From the NCBI RefSeq assembly GCF_014356525.2, contig NC_052518.1, positions 97,661,932 to 97,725,931 on the forward strand: a stretch of DNA of 64,000 nt, in the 5' to 3' direction. The notes below the pieces were generated by a model. It was not told the origin of the DNA, ran no database searches, and saw only the letters and a program-made list of their open reading frames with translations. A program made the position numbers and the translations under genes. How positions within the stretch are numbered: the first letter of the stretch is position 1; each line of letters starts with the position of its first letter. The DNA is from Nilaparvata lugens. Taxonomy: Eukaryota > Arthropoda > Insecta > Hemiptera > Delphacidae. This document shows positions 10,015-20,488 of the stretch, in pieces.

Positions 10015-11016
10015 TTAATGATTTTTGCGTGTTGCACGCAGATTCTTCTTCTTCTGTTTTACAGACGGAGTAATAATATCACTCTTATCTATCCAGCTAG
10101 TTTTATCAAAGCCTAACCATTTAACAAGATATTTATTGTTTGATTTTCGTATTATTCGTTCAACTAAATATGTATTTTGTTCGGACGGTGTTAAGTTTGT
10201 TTTCATCAATTGTTCACTATAAAATCTACCTTGTATGATTTCATTGTTAAGATCGCGAATTACATAGGTTGGCGGTTGTGTGGGAAAAACACCGTGAATT
10301 ATAAACAGTTCTGGCGACCAATTTAATCTAAAACTTTTATCAAAAACCTGTCGAAACTTACTTATTCGCACTACGTCGCCTAATGCAAACTTTGGTCGAT
10401 AAACTGTACGCGGCGGCGACTGTTTTGTCTTTTTCTTCAACTGTAACATGATCAAATGCTTTTCATGACGTCGTCTAACACTGGCCGGCGTCATGCCAAT
10501 CGCTGAATGAATAGTGTTATTATATTGATAAACAATGTCCGGCAAAATGTTTAACCATTTTTGCGTACCGTTAGCAGTTAGTCGTTCATACAAACGTGAT
10601 TTCAGTGTTCGGTTCAATCTTTCAACAAAAGCTGCCTTAATTTCAGAAAATACACTGTAATGATTAATGTTCAACCTATCGAATAGTTGTTTAACATCCT
10701 TATTGTAAAATTCGCGACCTAAATCGCTTTGCACATTTTTTATACCCTTATTTAATACTAATATTCGCGCTAATTTTCGTTCAACTTCTTTTCCCGTTTT
10801 AGTTTTTAATGGTTCAGCAAAAGCATAACGTGAAAAACAATTAATTGCAATCAAAACATAACGATAGCCGTTGTTTGCTCTAGCAAATTCTGGCAATTCA
10901 ATTAAATCAATTTGAATGAGGTCTTTTATTCCTTTTAATATATATTTACGTCTGTTGAATTTTCTTCGCGCTGGACGGTGCAATTCCTGAGCAATTTTCT
11001 GTTGCAAATCTGACAT
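10015..11016 (-). CDS. Polinton integrase with chromodomain
   Basis: 333 residues. Retroviral-type (rve) integrase that inserts the linear element and makes a 6-bp target duplication. Catalytic triad: D37 (QIDLIEL), D98 (QSDLGREF) and E132 (VERLNRTLK), i.e. DD(33)E. The same spacing is found in the P2 copy. The C-terminus has a chromodomain-like segment (YLVERIIRK..NKYLVKWLGF). Intact. It sits between the polymerase and the ATPase on the same strand. Confidence 0.93.
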   Translation of the reverse strand: MSDLQQKIAQELHRPARRKFNRRKYILKGIKDLIQIDLIELPEFARANNGYRYVLIAINCFSRYAFAEPLKTKTGKEVERKLARILVLNKGIKNVQSDLGREFYNKDVKQLFDRLNINHYSVFSEIKAAFVERLNRTLKSRLYERLTANGTQKWLNILPDIVYQYNNTIHSAIGMTPASVRRRHEKHLIMLQLKKKTKQSPPRTVYRPKFALGDVVRISKFRQVFDKSFRLNWSPELFIIHGVFPTQPPTYVIRDLNNEIIQGRFYSEQLMKTNLTPSEQNTYLVERIIRKSNNKYLVKWLGFDKTSWIDKSDIITPSVKQKKKNLRATRKNH

Positions 11017-11104
11017 ATTTGCGGTTTCGATCTCCCCCCTACACGAATGTGCGCGTGTGATTGTTTTTGCTAGAGTTCAGTCACACCTGCAGCACTACTG
11101 CTCC

Positions 11105-11150
11105 AGACAGCGATCTTTCTTCTTCTTCTTCTTCTTCTTCTTCTTCTTTA
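11105..11150. repeat. (TTC)n microsatellite between INT and POLB
   Basis: A TTC run of about 35 bp in the short gap between the integrase start and the polymerase C-terminus; a CT run follows at about 11245-11270. The CGTGCG-rich sequence at 11040-11060 is the likely 5' flank of the integrase gene. Confidence 0.8.
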
Positions 11151-11283
11151 GACGGATGTTGTTTCTGCCGCCTTCTTCTTCTTCGTGTTCGACACTGAGC
11201 TGAGCGACGCTTGTTGAACTGGTTTCATTAATAGCTTCTTGCTCCTCGCTCTCTCTCTCTCTCTTTCACTCTCACTGCTGCGA

Positions 11284-14200
11284 TCAATCTGACGTAACAG
11301 CAGTCCCGCCGCTAGCCGCGTTGCTGCTATCAATATCTTCTCTTCTTCTCTCTTCTATTAAATAATGACCCCACGCTTTCGTATCTATACCGTTTGATTC
11401 AATGTATCTTTTTGTGTCAAATGGTGATAATGCAACTTTGGCACACAATATTTGATAAATATCATGCGAATAACTGCGTAATTGTGAAAAGCATTCACGT
11501 TGAACTAATCTATCTGTCAGGCATTTCATGTACATGTCATATCTTAGTTTATTGTTTATAATTGTTCTTGCTACGCCTTTAGCTGCGTGCTTGCTAAACT
11601 TTTCATAAGAACTAACCTTAATACTACTACTACTATACTACTACTACTACTATTACTACTACTACTACTACTACTGTCACTACTGTCACTACTGCACTAC
11701 TGCTTAGTACATATTCAAAACTGTAAAGTTTTGCACGAAGTCCACAAAAAGCCGTAATAATGCCAGATTTTAATTCATCTTTAAATGTGCCAGGCACACC
11801 ATGGTTCAATTGACTATAACAACAATGTGTGACAGGATAAGCACTTGTGTCAAAATGTTGAAGATTTTGTTTGATAACTGCATAGATATCGTCCGATTTG
11901 ATATGGTATAGCAACGAGTCTGTATCGCTCATGCACAATTTAACACAGCTTGGATCGAACATTTTCAAGAAAATGTTGTAGTGGAAATTGAACATTGTAA
12001 ATTTACTCAAATCAAGAATTGAAAAACCAGCATAAATTGGACGATCTAATTTTATTTCTGTTTTACACATTTGTACAGCGACAATGTCTTTGTCAAACAC
12101 AATCCATCGTTTACAGCTTGGTTTTGCAATCAAACTTTCCAATTTTTTCTGACAAGTGATTAGCTTAAAATCTATTCTTTTCCTATTATTCTCCATCAAC
12201 TTTCCGAACAGACTATTTGAAAGAAATTTAAAGAGGGTACGTTCAAATGAATTTTTTGCTTCCTTTCTCAGTTGCGCATTCAAATCAATAAACGGTTTAA
12301 GCCAGTACGACTGATGAAAAGCGATTACTCTATGTACAGCAGTCAATTTCATGCCCAAGCTTAAATAAAGTTTCAAATTTCTATAGTGGAGTACATATCG
12401 TTTACGATTATAAAGGGTGGCTAAAAGACGTGATGACGCGGTGGCGGCGGCGGAGGCGCTTGTGTCGGGAGACGGGCGGCGCGCGGCCGCTTCTCTGCGC
12501 AGAGCAACAGTGTTGTCTGTTTGATATGGAGAGAACAGGTTGTAAGGCGGCTGATCTTTTAATGGTGCCAGGGGGAAGCTGTTATGTAATTGGTGTAAAT
12601 TAACTGGATAGGACAGGTCTGCTTCAATTATATAGCCAGTCTCGGCTTCATCGTGTATGCTTGTAAAATCGCCTAAAGCCATAATTTCATTTTGTGATAA
12701 AAATCTGAAATTTGATTCAGGTAGCTTGTAGGCAATCATTGTATGTGCGTATAAGCTTGTACAATCAAGATAGAGCAAAAAACTATTTTCAATAGCTGGG
12801 TTATAATTTACGCCCATATATTTATTGTTTGCGACTGCATGACGGTGGGGAATAACTGACAGACCACCGCGTAAACCAGATTCTATGAGCAAGTTCATAT
12901 CAGCATTGCTAATTAATTCTAAACGTACTTTAGTCAAATATAACATTGCATTCAACGAAAAATGCGGTAACGATACAAAGTGTGATACATCCAGTTTGTA
13001 AATTGTAAAAAATACAGTCCTAAAATTTTGAAAAATATCTGCCAGCAGTAAGCAATCTGACAAAAGGTAGAGATCATGATATTCACCCAATGAGTTTATG
13101 TTAAATTCGCGCCAAACTTTCTGCGCATGCTCATAATCGTCTACTTGCAATGCTGTATTATTAAGTGTACTGTAAAATGAGTCAATTGCCGGCAATTGCT
13201 GTTCTTCAAATTTTTCAGCATCTGTTATGTACTGATACGGGTACACGCCTTTACGTAGTAAAAGTTTTTGTTGATTTTTATCGTTGAATATTTTACACAT
13301 TACTTTGAAATTAGTATCAATGTTTTCTGTATCACTTGCAAGATTGGCAACAAGTGACTGTAGACTTGAGCTTAAGAATTGAAAGCTGTCAAGGAAACGT
13401 ACAACACGATCTATTGTAATTGTGAGGAATTTTTCCAATGAGTTTGCAATACAATCAATTTTCTCCTTTCGTCCTGCTAATGCCTTAACAATGAAATGAC
13501 TATCATATCCGCGAAAATTATGAAAAAAACAGTTTAATAGTTTTGGTGCTTTTGCATTTAAATTACATGACTTGTGCGTTGCACCGAGATAATGGCCTGT
13601 TGTATGAGAATGGTGCCTAATACGAATTTCGTTGGCTTTAAATTCATCGTTGCACAAGAAACATACTGTACTATTGTTAAAAGCTAATAATTGTTCTTCA
13701 TTTAATTCAATCATGGGCACTTCTTGTTGCATATCAATGGAACAGTTTCGACCTATGGCAATGATCTCATCAAGAAATTGTTCAATAATTTTCTCGCCAA
13801 CACTTGTAGCTCTATAAACGCGTGGGCCGTAGAATATTTCACCTGATTCGTCTAAAATAATAAACGCATAGCCGCAAGCAACATGTTTTTGTGTTTTCCT
13901 TGTAAAGCTATTTCCTATATCAGTTCCGAGCAAATCATCAACATTTTCATCATCGTCATCGAGCTCCTCCTCACCGTTATTTGTTGGTACAATAAAACTT
14001 TCAAAATCGGCAAATGCAATGTACTTATTTTTTAGTGTGTACGAAAAATTTTTAAACTTTAACATTTCACCCTGTTTAGGTAGTACTGTTCTTTGTATTG
14101 CAAATGTTGAACACAAATCCATATGTTTTTCTAGATTGGTTTTTCCATCGCAATTTGCATGCCGGTTAGTTGTAAATTTGTTAAAACAATATGGACAAAT

Positions 14201-15127
14201 GAACACTTGACCATTATGCAAAGACAAGTGATGACTCAGTAGCCGTGACAATCCGTTATACCCTTGACGCGTGTTTATCAGAACATAATGCCATTTTTTC
14301 GGCGTTGTATCATTTGACAATAGTAGAAGATTGATTTTATGTTCGCGTTGTCTATAAATTGAACAACGGTACGGGAAAAACTTTTTTTTAGCAGCATCAT
14401 AAGCAATCACTGTTATAGAAATGTTTAAATTTTGCACTTCAAATTTTTTAATGTCATGCACTGTAGTAGGAAACTTAATACCGGTCAAATTTAGATTATT
14501 TTCAAATTGCATCAGATAGTCAACATTCATATTTCTACGTCTGTAATGAAAATAGCTAAGTACACTCCATACAAAACATTTACTATCATTTGTGTTTTTT
14601 ACATTTATAACGGCTCTTTTTGCTTTTATAAAAGCAGGTGTTTCAATGTATGTACTATTTCCGCCAGCTAAAGGATTGTAACGAGTAATATTCAAATCAA
14701 ATGAAATGATGCTAACTACAGTCCAACCACTGCCGTACCTAATAAATTTATCAAGCGTTGATTCAATTTTCTCTACACCACTAATAAATTGGTCTTGCAA
14801 AATATCTAATTGTTCATCAACATTAATTAACAATGACGTATAACTGTAAAACGATGCGTTTGTCATAGTTTCAACGATTTCTTCTTGTTGCGATTGATCG
14901 CTGCTGCCGCTATCAACATTTACTTTTTTCAATTGAACAGTTGTAACAAAATACCATTTAATATTTTTGTCAAAATTATCACTTTCTTCAACAATTAATT
15001 CAATTACTTTTGGCTTTAAAATTTGCAATAATGTTTGAACAACATCGATGAATAATTTTCTAAAAACAAATCTGTAGCGAACTGCACACGAATTTATGCT
15101 AGTACTTCGTTCAATAGTATAATCCAT
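11284..15127 (-). CDS. Protein-primed family B DNA polymerase (frameshifted near the 3' end)
   Basis: Replicates the element from its ends using a protein primer. The main open frame is 15127-11633 (1164 codons). The conserved C-terminal tail continues in another frame to 11284. The shift lies in a TAC/GTA microsatellite at about 11622-11700. Motifs: N-terminal region with CFVWSVLSYFH and, later, HYVLIN...LSRLLSHH; a zinc-finger-like CPYCFNKF; 3'-5' exonuclease DxE (YIAFADFESF, about residue 372); Pol A (YLDCTSLYA, about 784); Pol B (KFLSNSLFGK, about 970); Pol C (CMSDTDSLL, about 1070). An Ala/Arg-rich, GC-rich insertion between Pol A and Pol B (about 12420-12510) is absent from P2. Start chosen at the ATG before DYTIERS, where similarity with the P2 protein begins (INS.AVR.R). 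Confidence 0.93.
11622..11700. repeat. (TAC)n microsatellite breaking the polymerase frame
   Basis: Imperfect ACT/TAC triplets with one TATAC dinucleotide slip, inside the polymerase gene of P1. P2 has ordinary coding sequence here. The slip moves the downstream conserved residues out of frame. Confidence 0.9.
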
Positions 15128-15185
15128 AGTTTTTTGATTTTGCTAGTAGTAGTAATAGTATTAGTAATAATAGGTTTTTGCCGTC

Positions 15186-15542
15186 TTACCGCTGTGAAGA
15201 GCTTGTTTGCTGCGGGTCAATGTTTTCAACTTCGTTGTCGATTTTAGTAGCGTTCACGATCCTCGGCTGCGATGAGTTCGTCACATCTAGCAGAATCAGT
15301 GACGATGATGATGCTTCCGCTTGCTGACCACTATTGCGACTGGACAATGATGAGTCCGCGCTCACACCGGCCACATCAATTTGCCGGCCTCTGCCCTGAG
15401 CGATGACGCGTCGTTGATCGGCAAAATAAATGCCGCGGCCCCGTCCGCCACGTTTTGGCGTATCGCACGCTGTGGAAAAGTGCACACGTTTTGGCGGCGG
15501 CGATTCGCTGCTGTCAACCACGCACCATTCCTCACTTGCCAT
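15186..15542 (-). CDS. Small Arg/Gly-rich protein upstream of POLB
   Basis: About 118 residues from the ATG before ASEEWCVVDSS (chosen because a TTTTTCAG splice-acceptor-like site sits at about 15586-15592, upstream of it; the open frame itself extends to 15650). It contains PPPKRVHFS and an RGGRGRG box and ends at GCGGTAAGA, which also looks like a 5' splice site. It could be an N-terminal exon or a DNA-binding or terminal-protein-like factor for the adjacent polymerase. That is inference only. No homologue seen in P2. Confidence 0.5.
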   Translation of the reverse strand: MASEEWCVVDSSESPPPKRVHFSTACDTPKRGGRGRGIYFADQRRVIAQGRGRQIDVAGVSADSSLSSRNSGQQAEASSSSLILLDVTNSSQPRIVNATKIDNEVENIDPQQTSSSQR

Positions 15543-15632
15543 TTCCACCTCCACCTCCTTGTCGTGCGCTATCGACTCAACCAGGCTGAAAAACAAACAT
15601 ATAGAATGAAATAATTGTATAGAATAAAATGG

Positions 15633-15997
15633 CAAACGCACAATGATCATAAATCAGATAGTATATTTTTCCAGTTTACTTCAAGCACAATTATTATTAT
15701 TACCTCCTCAGTCGGCGTTTGCAGTTGTTAGACAATTGTTTTCAAAATTTATTTGCAAACGCACGAATGATCATAAATCAGATAGTATATTTTTCCAGTT
15801 TACTTCAAGCACAATTATTATTACCTCCTCAGCCGGCGTTTGCAGTTGTTAGACAATTGTTTTCAAAATTTATTTGCAAACGCACGAATGATCATAAATC
15901 AGATAGTATATTTTTCCAGTTTACTTCAAGCACAATTATTATTACCTCCTCCTCCTCAGTCGGCGTTTGCAGTTGTTAGACAATTGTTTTCAAAATT
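15633..15997. repeat. Three tandem copies of a 122-bp unit
   Basis: Units begin at 15633, 15755 and 15877 with CAAACGCAC(G)AATGATCATAA and end with CAATTGTTTTCAAAAT. They are nearly identical except for the number of CCT/CTC triplets. They sit between the divergent minus and plus gene blocks of P1. Confidence 0.93.
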
Positions 15998-16154
15998 AAA
16001 GTAGTCAAATTGTTTACTGCCGCTTTTTCAGTTTGATTGTTAGAGTATAACATTTTAATCATATTTGTTTTTCAATCAGTCGATGAAAACACTCGCAAAA
16101 CTTGTTGCTAATTTTTTACAGTTTGTAATTAATTTAAAAATTTATTATACTTAC

Positions 16155-16378
16155 GTGTTGTTTGTTGGTGTGACTGCTGCTTCTTCGCTTGTTGTCGCAG
16201 CCGCTGCTTTATCGGATTGTTGCTTGTCCATTTGCACTGTGCATGAAACGTCACACTATAATCGAATGCAAGCAATATCATGTCGCTCGATGCTTTTATA
16301 ATTTTGCGCCGCTCGGTACCATCAACTGTCAGTTTGTTATCACGCAGAACATGTGGGGGTTGCAATAATTATATAAGT
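16155..16378 (-). other. Possible 5' exon of the minus-strand block
   Basis: An open stretch of about 70 codons (MQPPHVLRDNKLTVDGTERR...) ending exactly at a consensus 5' splice site (CAC|GTAAGT, GT at 16154-16153). The reading phase does not fit the acceptor near 15586, so if spliced to the Arg/Gly-rich gene it would be 5' UTR, or an unseen acceptor is used. Confidence 0.3.
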
Positions 16379-16609
16379 ATGCATGTGCACTGCACAATGA
16401 ATAAATTAATATCTTTCACTCGGCTAGCAGATGTTAGGTCCGTTACAGAGTCATGCAAGGTGCACACATTTTGGCCGTTCCTTAAGAAATTTGCAAACGT
16501 TTCCTTATCAGTGTTCCGCACATCTGTACTAAATTTCGCATACAACATATGCACAAAACAGATATACTTTCTTTCAACTTCTTACCATCTATATTCATCA
16601 AGTTGATAA

Positions 16610-16650
16610 TATATAATGACGAAAAACTGCGTCCTTCTGTTAGTATCAGT
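16610..16650 (+). promoter_or_regulatory. Candidate TATA/initiator promoter
   Basis: TATATAA at 16610-16616 is followed by the arthropod initiator-like TCAGT at 16646-16650, 26 bp before the ATG of the spliced gene at 16676. Spacing from TATA to Inr is 38 bp, slightly long. Confidence 0.4.
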
Positions 16651-16675
16651 TTGAAACTCCAACAACACTACAACG

Positions 16676-18143
16676 ATGTCATCAGATCAATCCTCGCCTA
16701 TGGCAGCGCCAAACAACAGCGGAACCAATGTAAGTTTATTTTCCATTTACTCAACTAGCAAACTCACTTGAAATACATTCTTCTAATCCAACAGTAGTTT
16801 TCTGTTTGTTGTCAGTTTTCTTCTCATACAAACTAATGTTATCAGTCTTTTGAATACTTCTAATGTGCTCCTAAAACTGATTAGCTCACTCTTTATTGTC
16901 TTTGTTGTTCTTCACACTTAACTGCCTTCACTGTCAGTTTTTTCAACTGAATACTTCTAAATAATGTTCTTCTAATGTACCCTAAAACTGATTAGCCCAC
17001 TCTTTATTGTTCTTCACACTTAACTGCTAATTAAAACTGGAATACTTATCACACACACTGCTAATAGGTTATGTCTTTATCTTTTTCTTCTTCTTCTTCT
17101 TCTTCTTCTTCTTCTCTTCTTCTTCTTCTTCTTCTTCTTCTGCTTCACGACTTTTTTTAACAAAATCACAATTTGGCGATGATTGTATGTGTAAATCCCT
17201 CAATTGGTATTTATTGATCGATGTGTCTGCCCACATACGACAACCACTGCAAATAAGACCAAATCCATTCGAATTTGAAAAATCAATACCGTAATAAAAT
17301 CCCTCACTTGCTAACTGTTTGAAATTTTTCGGCAAACATTCCATTTTCATAAATGAATTTTCACGTTCGTATTGTTCATTGTAGTCTGGGTTTTTCTGAA
17401 AAGTTGACGTTGTACGAATATTACCAACAAGATAATTGTTTATGAAGCCGCACTTTGGCGACCATTTTTTATGTTCAAAAATAGCATAATCACTCACTTC
17501 CCAATTTTCCAAAACTACATTGCAAAAAACACATTTTGTTCTATCGAAAACTTTTAAAAAGTAGAAGCCGGCCTCTGCTAAATGATTCGGTTTTGGATAT
17601 TGATGCGGCCAAATAGTTTTATTACCTTTAAAAAATGAGTCAAGCCTATCGATTTCTTCAAAGTAATTTACCGCTTTCTTCTCATCACTATCGTCACTGT
17701 TGATGATGTCACTGTTGTTGTTGGAACAATGAATGCAACGCTTTCTTGCTCGCGGCAACATTTTCAATCACCAACTGAAAACAAAAAAAAAAAAAAACTA
17801 TATATTTTTGCTTGATTTACAGGACATTTACACTAACGAGTTGTGGTCCGAGGACGGGGCAATGGCTATGCTGGAGGCTGAACTATTGCGAAGCGACGCC
17901 GCACCTGCCGACCTGTTTGACGAAGATGATTCATTATTGGAACTGTTGACCAGAGCTGAAAGACAACTCAAGCAGCAAAACCTCTGGCAACCACTTCATC
18001 AAACGGGTCAGCAACAGGTTTCCAGCGCCGATCAGCCTCCCCCTTCATCGCCGCATTGCCAGCAGACGCTAAGTTCAGGTGCTCTCTTATCTCTGAATGA
18101 AATAGTTTGTTCGTTCTTGCGCCGTGCCTCTTGTTTAATATAA
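16676..18143 (+). CDS. Two-exon acidic protein, first gene of the plus block
   Basis: Exon 1 is 16676-16729 (18 codons, MSSDQSSPM...GTN) ending at AAT|GTAAGT. Exon 2 begins at 17823 after TTGATTTACAG with GAC ATT TAC. Both junctions are phase 0, so they join cleanly. Exon 2 encodes an acidic segment (LWSEDGAMAMLEAELL, DLFDEDDSLLELL) and a Gln/Pro-rich tail, reminiscent of a transactivation domain; function unknown. The 1.1 kb intron carries the antisense BIR gene. The present 3' end (18079-18143) is LINE sequence: before insertion the frame would have reached TGA at 23500, overlapping the next ATG. Confidence 0.5.
16741..17068. other. Intron sequence with a duplicated segment
   Basis: The phrase beginning ACTGATTAGC(T/C)CACTCTTTATTGT occurs at about 16878 and 16988, each preceded by CTAAA and followed by TTCTTCACACTTAACTGC, giving a duplication of about 110 bp. 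No gene. Confidence 0.6.
17069..17761 (-). CDS. Two-BIR-domain protein (IAP-like), antisense in an intron
   Basis: About 230 residues from the ATG at 17761. Two complete BIR zinc fingers with canonical spacing C-x2-C-x16-H-x6-C: BIR1 from RLDSFFKGN to HKKWSPKC, and BIR2 from CLPKNFKQLA to HIQSSPNC. BIR proteins of the IAP family bind caspases or other partners and block apoptosis; insect DNA viruses use them this way. No RING finger follows; the C-terminus is a Glu/Lys run made by a GAA/TTC microsatellite at 17080-17150. It lies wholly in the intron of the plus-strand spliced gene. Homologous in kind to the P2 gene at 46148. Confidence 0.88.
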   Translation of the reverse strand: MLPRARKRCIHCSNNNSDIINSDDSDEKKAVNYFEEIDRLDSFFKGNKTIWPHQYPKPNHLAEAGFYFLKVFDRTKCVFCNVVLENWEVSDYAIFEHKKWSPKCGFINNYLVGNIRTTSTFQKNPDYNEQYERENSFMKMECLPKNFKQLASEGFYYGIDFSNSNGFGLICSGCRMWADTSINKYQLRDLHIQSSPNCDFVKKSREAEEEEEEEEEKKKKKKKKKKKIKT

Positions 18144-18225
18144 AATATTTTCCGTTTTTCTGAGCTGCTCAATTGAGGATTAATTAAATTTTCCTTTCAA
18201 TTTCGAGTTCTTATTCAAGTGAATA

Positions 18226-19203
18226 ATGAGTGTCTGTGAAATTTGCAGTCTTTCAGTCAATCGACAGGCGAAGGACAAGTTGGTTTGTTCTGTTTGTAAA
18301 TCCATGTTCCATGGACAGTGTATTGGTGGAAAAAAAATGACTGATGCGGAATTAGAGCTTCTAGTGTCGAATTCCTGGTCGTGCAAAAAATGTGAGGCTA
18401 AGTTACGTAGTCAAAGAAATGATAATACAGTTGCAACGCCGGTGAAATCGTCTTTAGCTAACGTTTGTACGCTGTCCGACGTATCAGCGGATTGCTTCAA
18501 GACAACTATGTTGGACCTGGAAAAAAAATTTAGTGAAGGTCAGGTAAGATTGGAACATTCGCTTGAAGCTTGTTTGACCAAACTCAACGCTAATTCTGAC
18601 ACCTTGATTAGGCTGGAAGATATAATTAAGACCCAGCAGGATATAATATTGAATTTACAAACTGAAAACACAAAACTAAAAAGTTGTGTAGAGGTGCTAA
18701 ACGATAAAGTGGATTCGCTCGAACAGTACGGCCGTAGAAATATGATCGAGATACACGGGATTCCTACTGTGCATGGAGAAAAAACCAATGAGGTTGTGCT
18801 GGCTACGTGTAAAGCAGTCGGTGTTGACCTGGGTCCGGAGGCGATAGACAGCTGCCACCGCCTGCCCAAGGGGGCAAACCAACACTCTCCCGGGATCATC
18901 GTGAAATTCGTACGACGCGATGACGCGCACAAGGTACTTGATAAGAAGAAACAGGTGAGGAGACTTTCCACTCGCGACGTCGGATTTCAAACCGAGGAGC
19001 GACCAGTGTTCATCAACTTGTCACTCACTATGGTACGTAGAAAGATTCTGTCACAACTGAAGAAACTTCAAAAGGAGAAGGGATTCAAATACGTGTGGGT
19101 GGATAGAGCGGGCAACATTAAAGTAAGACCAGTGGATAAGGGGAAAGTGTCAATGATTAACAGTGACAGGGATCTGGAAGCTTTTATTGCTGCTATGGAT
19201 TAA
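18226..19203 (+). CDS. LINE ORF1 protein (PHD finger, coiled coil, FP25K-like)
   Basis: 325 residues. N-terminal Cys-rich PHD-type finger (CEICSLSV, CSVCKSMFHGQC, SWSCKKC), a central coiled coil (about residues 85-175) ending EQYGRRNMIEIHGIP, and a C-terminal domain like baculovirus FP25K/LINE ORF1 RNA-binding domains (DSCHRLPKG, IIVKFVRRDDAHKVL, FINLSLT). It binds LINE RNA as a nucleic-acid chaperone. The frame is intact. Confidence 0.88.
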   Translation: MSVCEICSLSVNRQAKDKLVCSVCKSMFHGQCIGGKKMTDAELELLVSNSWSCKKCEAKLRSQRNDNTVATPVKSSLANVCTLSDVSADCFKTTMLDLEKKFSEGQVRLEHSLEACLTKLNANSDTLIRLEDIIKTQQDIILNLQTENTKLKSCVEVLNDKVDSLEQYGRRNMIEIHGIPTVHGEKTNEVVLATCKAVGVDLGPEAIDSCHRLPKGANQHSPGIIVKFVRRDDAHKVLDKKKQVRRLSTRDVGFQTEERPVFINLSLTMVRRKILSQLKKLQKEKGFKYVWVDRAGNIKVRPVDKGKVSMINSDRDLEAFIAAMD

Positions 19204-20488
19204 ATTTACAATAATTAAACCGAATATTTCAAAGTGACATTATCATTTGTTGGAAGAAATTAATTAGCCCCATATAAAATAGTAGACTATGAAATAGACC
19301 CAACACATCTAGTCTGGTTTGTTGAATAGATTCTCTTGGTGACCGTTGTGCACACTTTTGTCTTGGTAAAGCTTACACAATTTATATAGATATGCATATG
19401 GAATATTTTTATTACATATTATATAACATGTTCATATACTTATGCATGAATCTCTATGAAGAAACATAATGATATTGAAATTGAGGATCAGGGAATTTAG
19501 CAATATCGGGCAGTGGGAATAAATTACTCTGATAAGCGGGCCATTGACTGTTATCTATTGTGACTGCTACAATATAAAATGGCTTTTAGTTGAACAAACG
19601 TTTTCACAGTACAGTTCAGAGTTAACTTGTACCCTGTAAATACAAAAACAGCTTATCAATGAATTCTTCTTTTGCGTTCATTATCTTTTGTTGTTATCTT
19701 TCTTCTCTCGCTCAGTGAAGTGAAGAATAACAATGATATAGCCTACCCCTACTCTAGTACCTATCCTACCGGGTAGACTACCTGGTGTAATTCCATTATG
19801 ATGAGATTCCATTTTATTCGAACTCAGTTATCACAAAGTCGGAAACAAGAATGTATGATGACAATAAAATGATAAAAGCCCGAATAGCAATCTGATATTG
19901 TCGTTGACTTTTCCTGACAATATTGTTATAACCTAGGTACCTGGCCTTATCAACAGAGTGATTCAGCGCAGTGAATGCATACAGTGTAACGGTTTCATTA
20001 CCATGATTTTCTGTTTGGTGTTCATCTTTCTCTTTCGCCTTAAATGGATTGTTGGTGGCTATTCTAACAGTTTATTCAATTTATTATGTTTGACTGATAC
20101 GATTAAGATCAGTATCAGCTGATTTTATTCCAAACTGTATTAGATCCGGTTTCATTTCTTTGTTATTTGTTTTAGCGATAAGACTCCTACTTTTGTTATA
20201 AAATCATTTTTTCACTTAGGAATTCATCTTATTTTTCAGTTTTTATTTTAAATTGGGTTTTCTGGATCTTTCTTATGTGACGGAAAGTCTTTTTCCTTAC
20301 ATTATTTCTTGTACAAAAGAGGCGCGGCGTGAAGTCGCAAGTTTGGTAAATAACTTTACCCTCTTTTTTTAACAAAATTTTCTTTATCTTTGTTCTTAAC
20401 TCTATTTTTTCATTTTCTTTTTTTCTCTCTATAGTTTATACCATTATACATTTGACAGAATATTATTATACTCTTACAGATTACTTCT
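19204..20488. other. 1.3 kb spacer between LINE ORF1 and ORF2
   Basis: No open frame of interest. Unusually long for an ORF1-ORF2 spacer. I see no inserted element with clear ends. T-rich tracts lie at about 20270-20450 just before ORF2. Confidence 0.5.
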
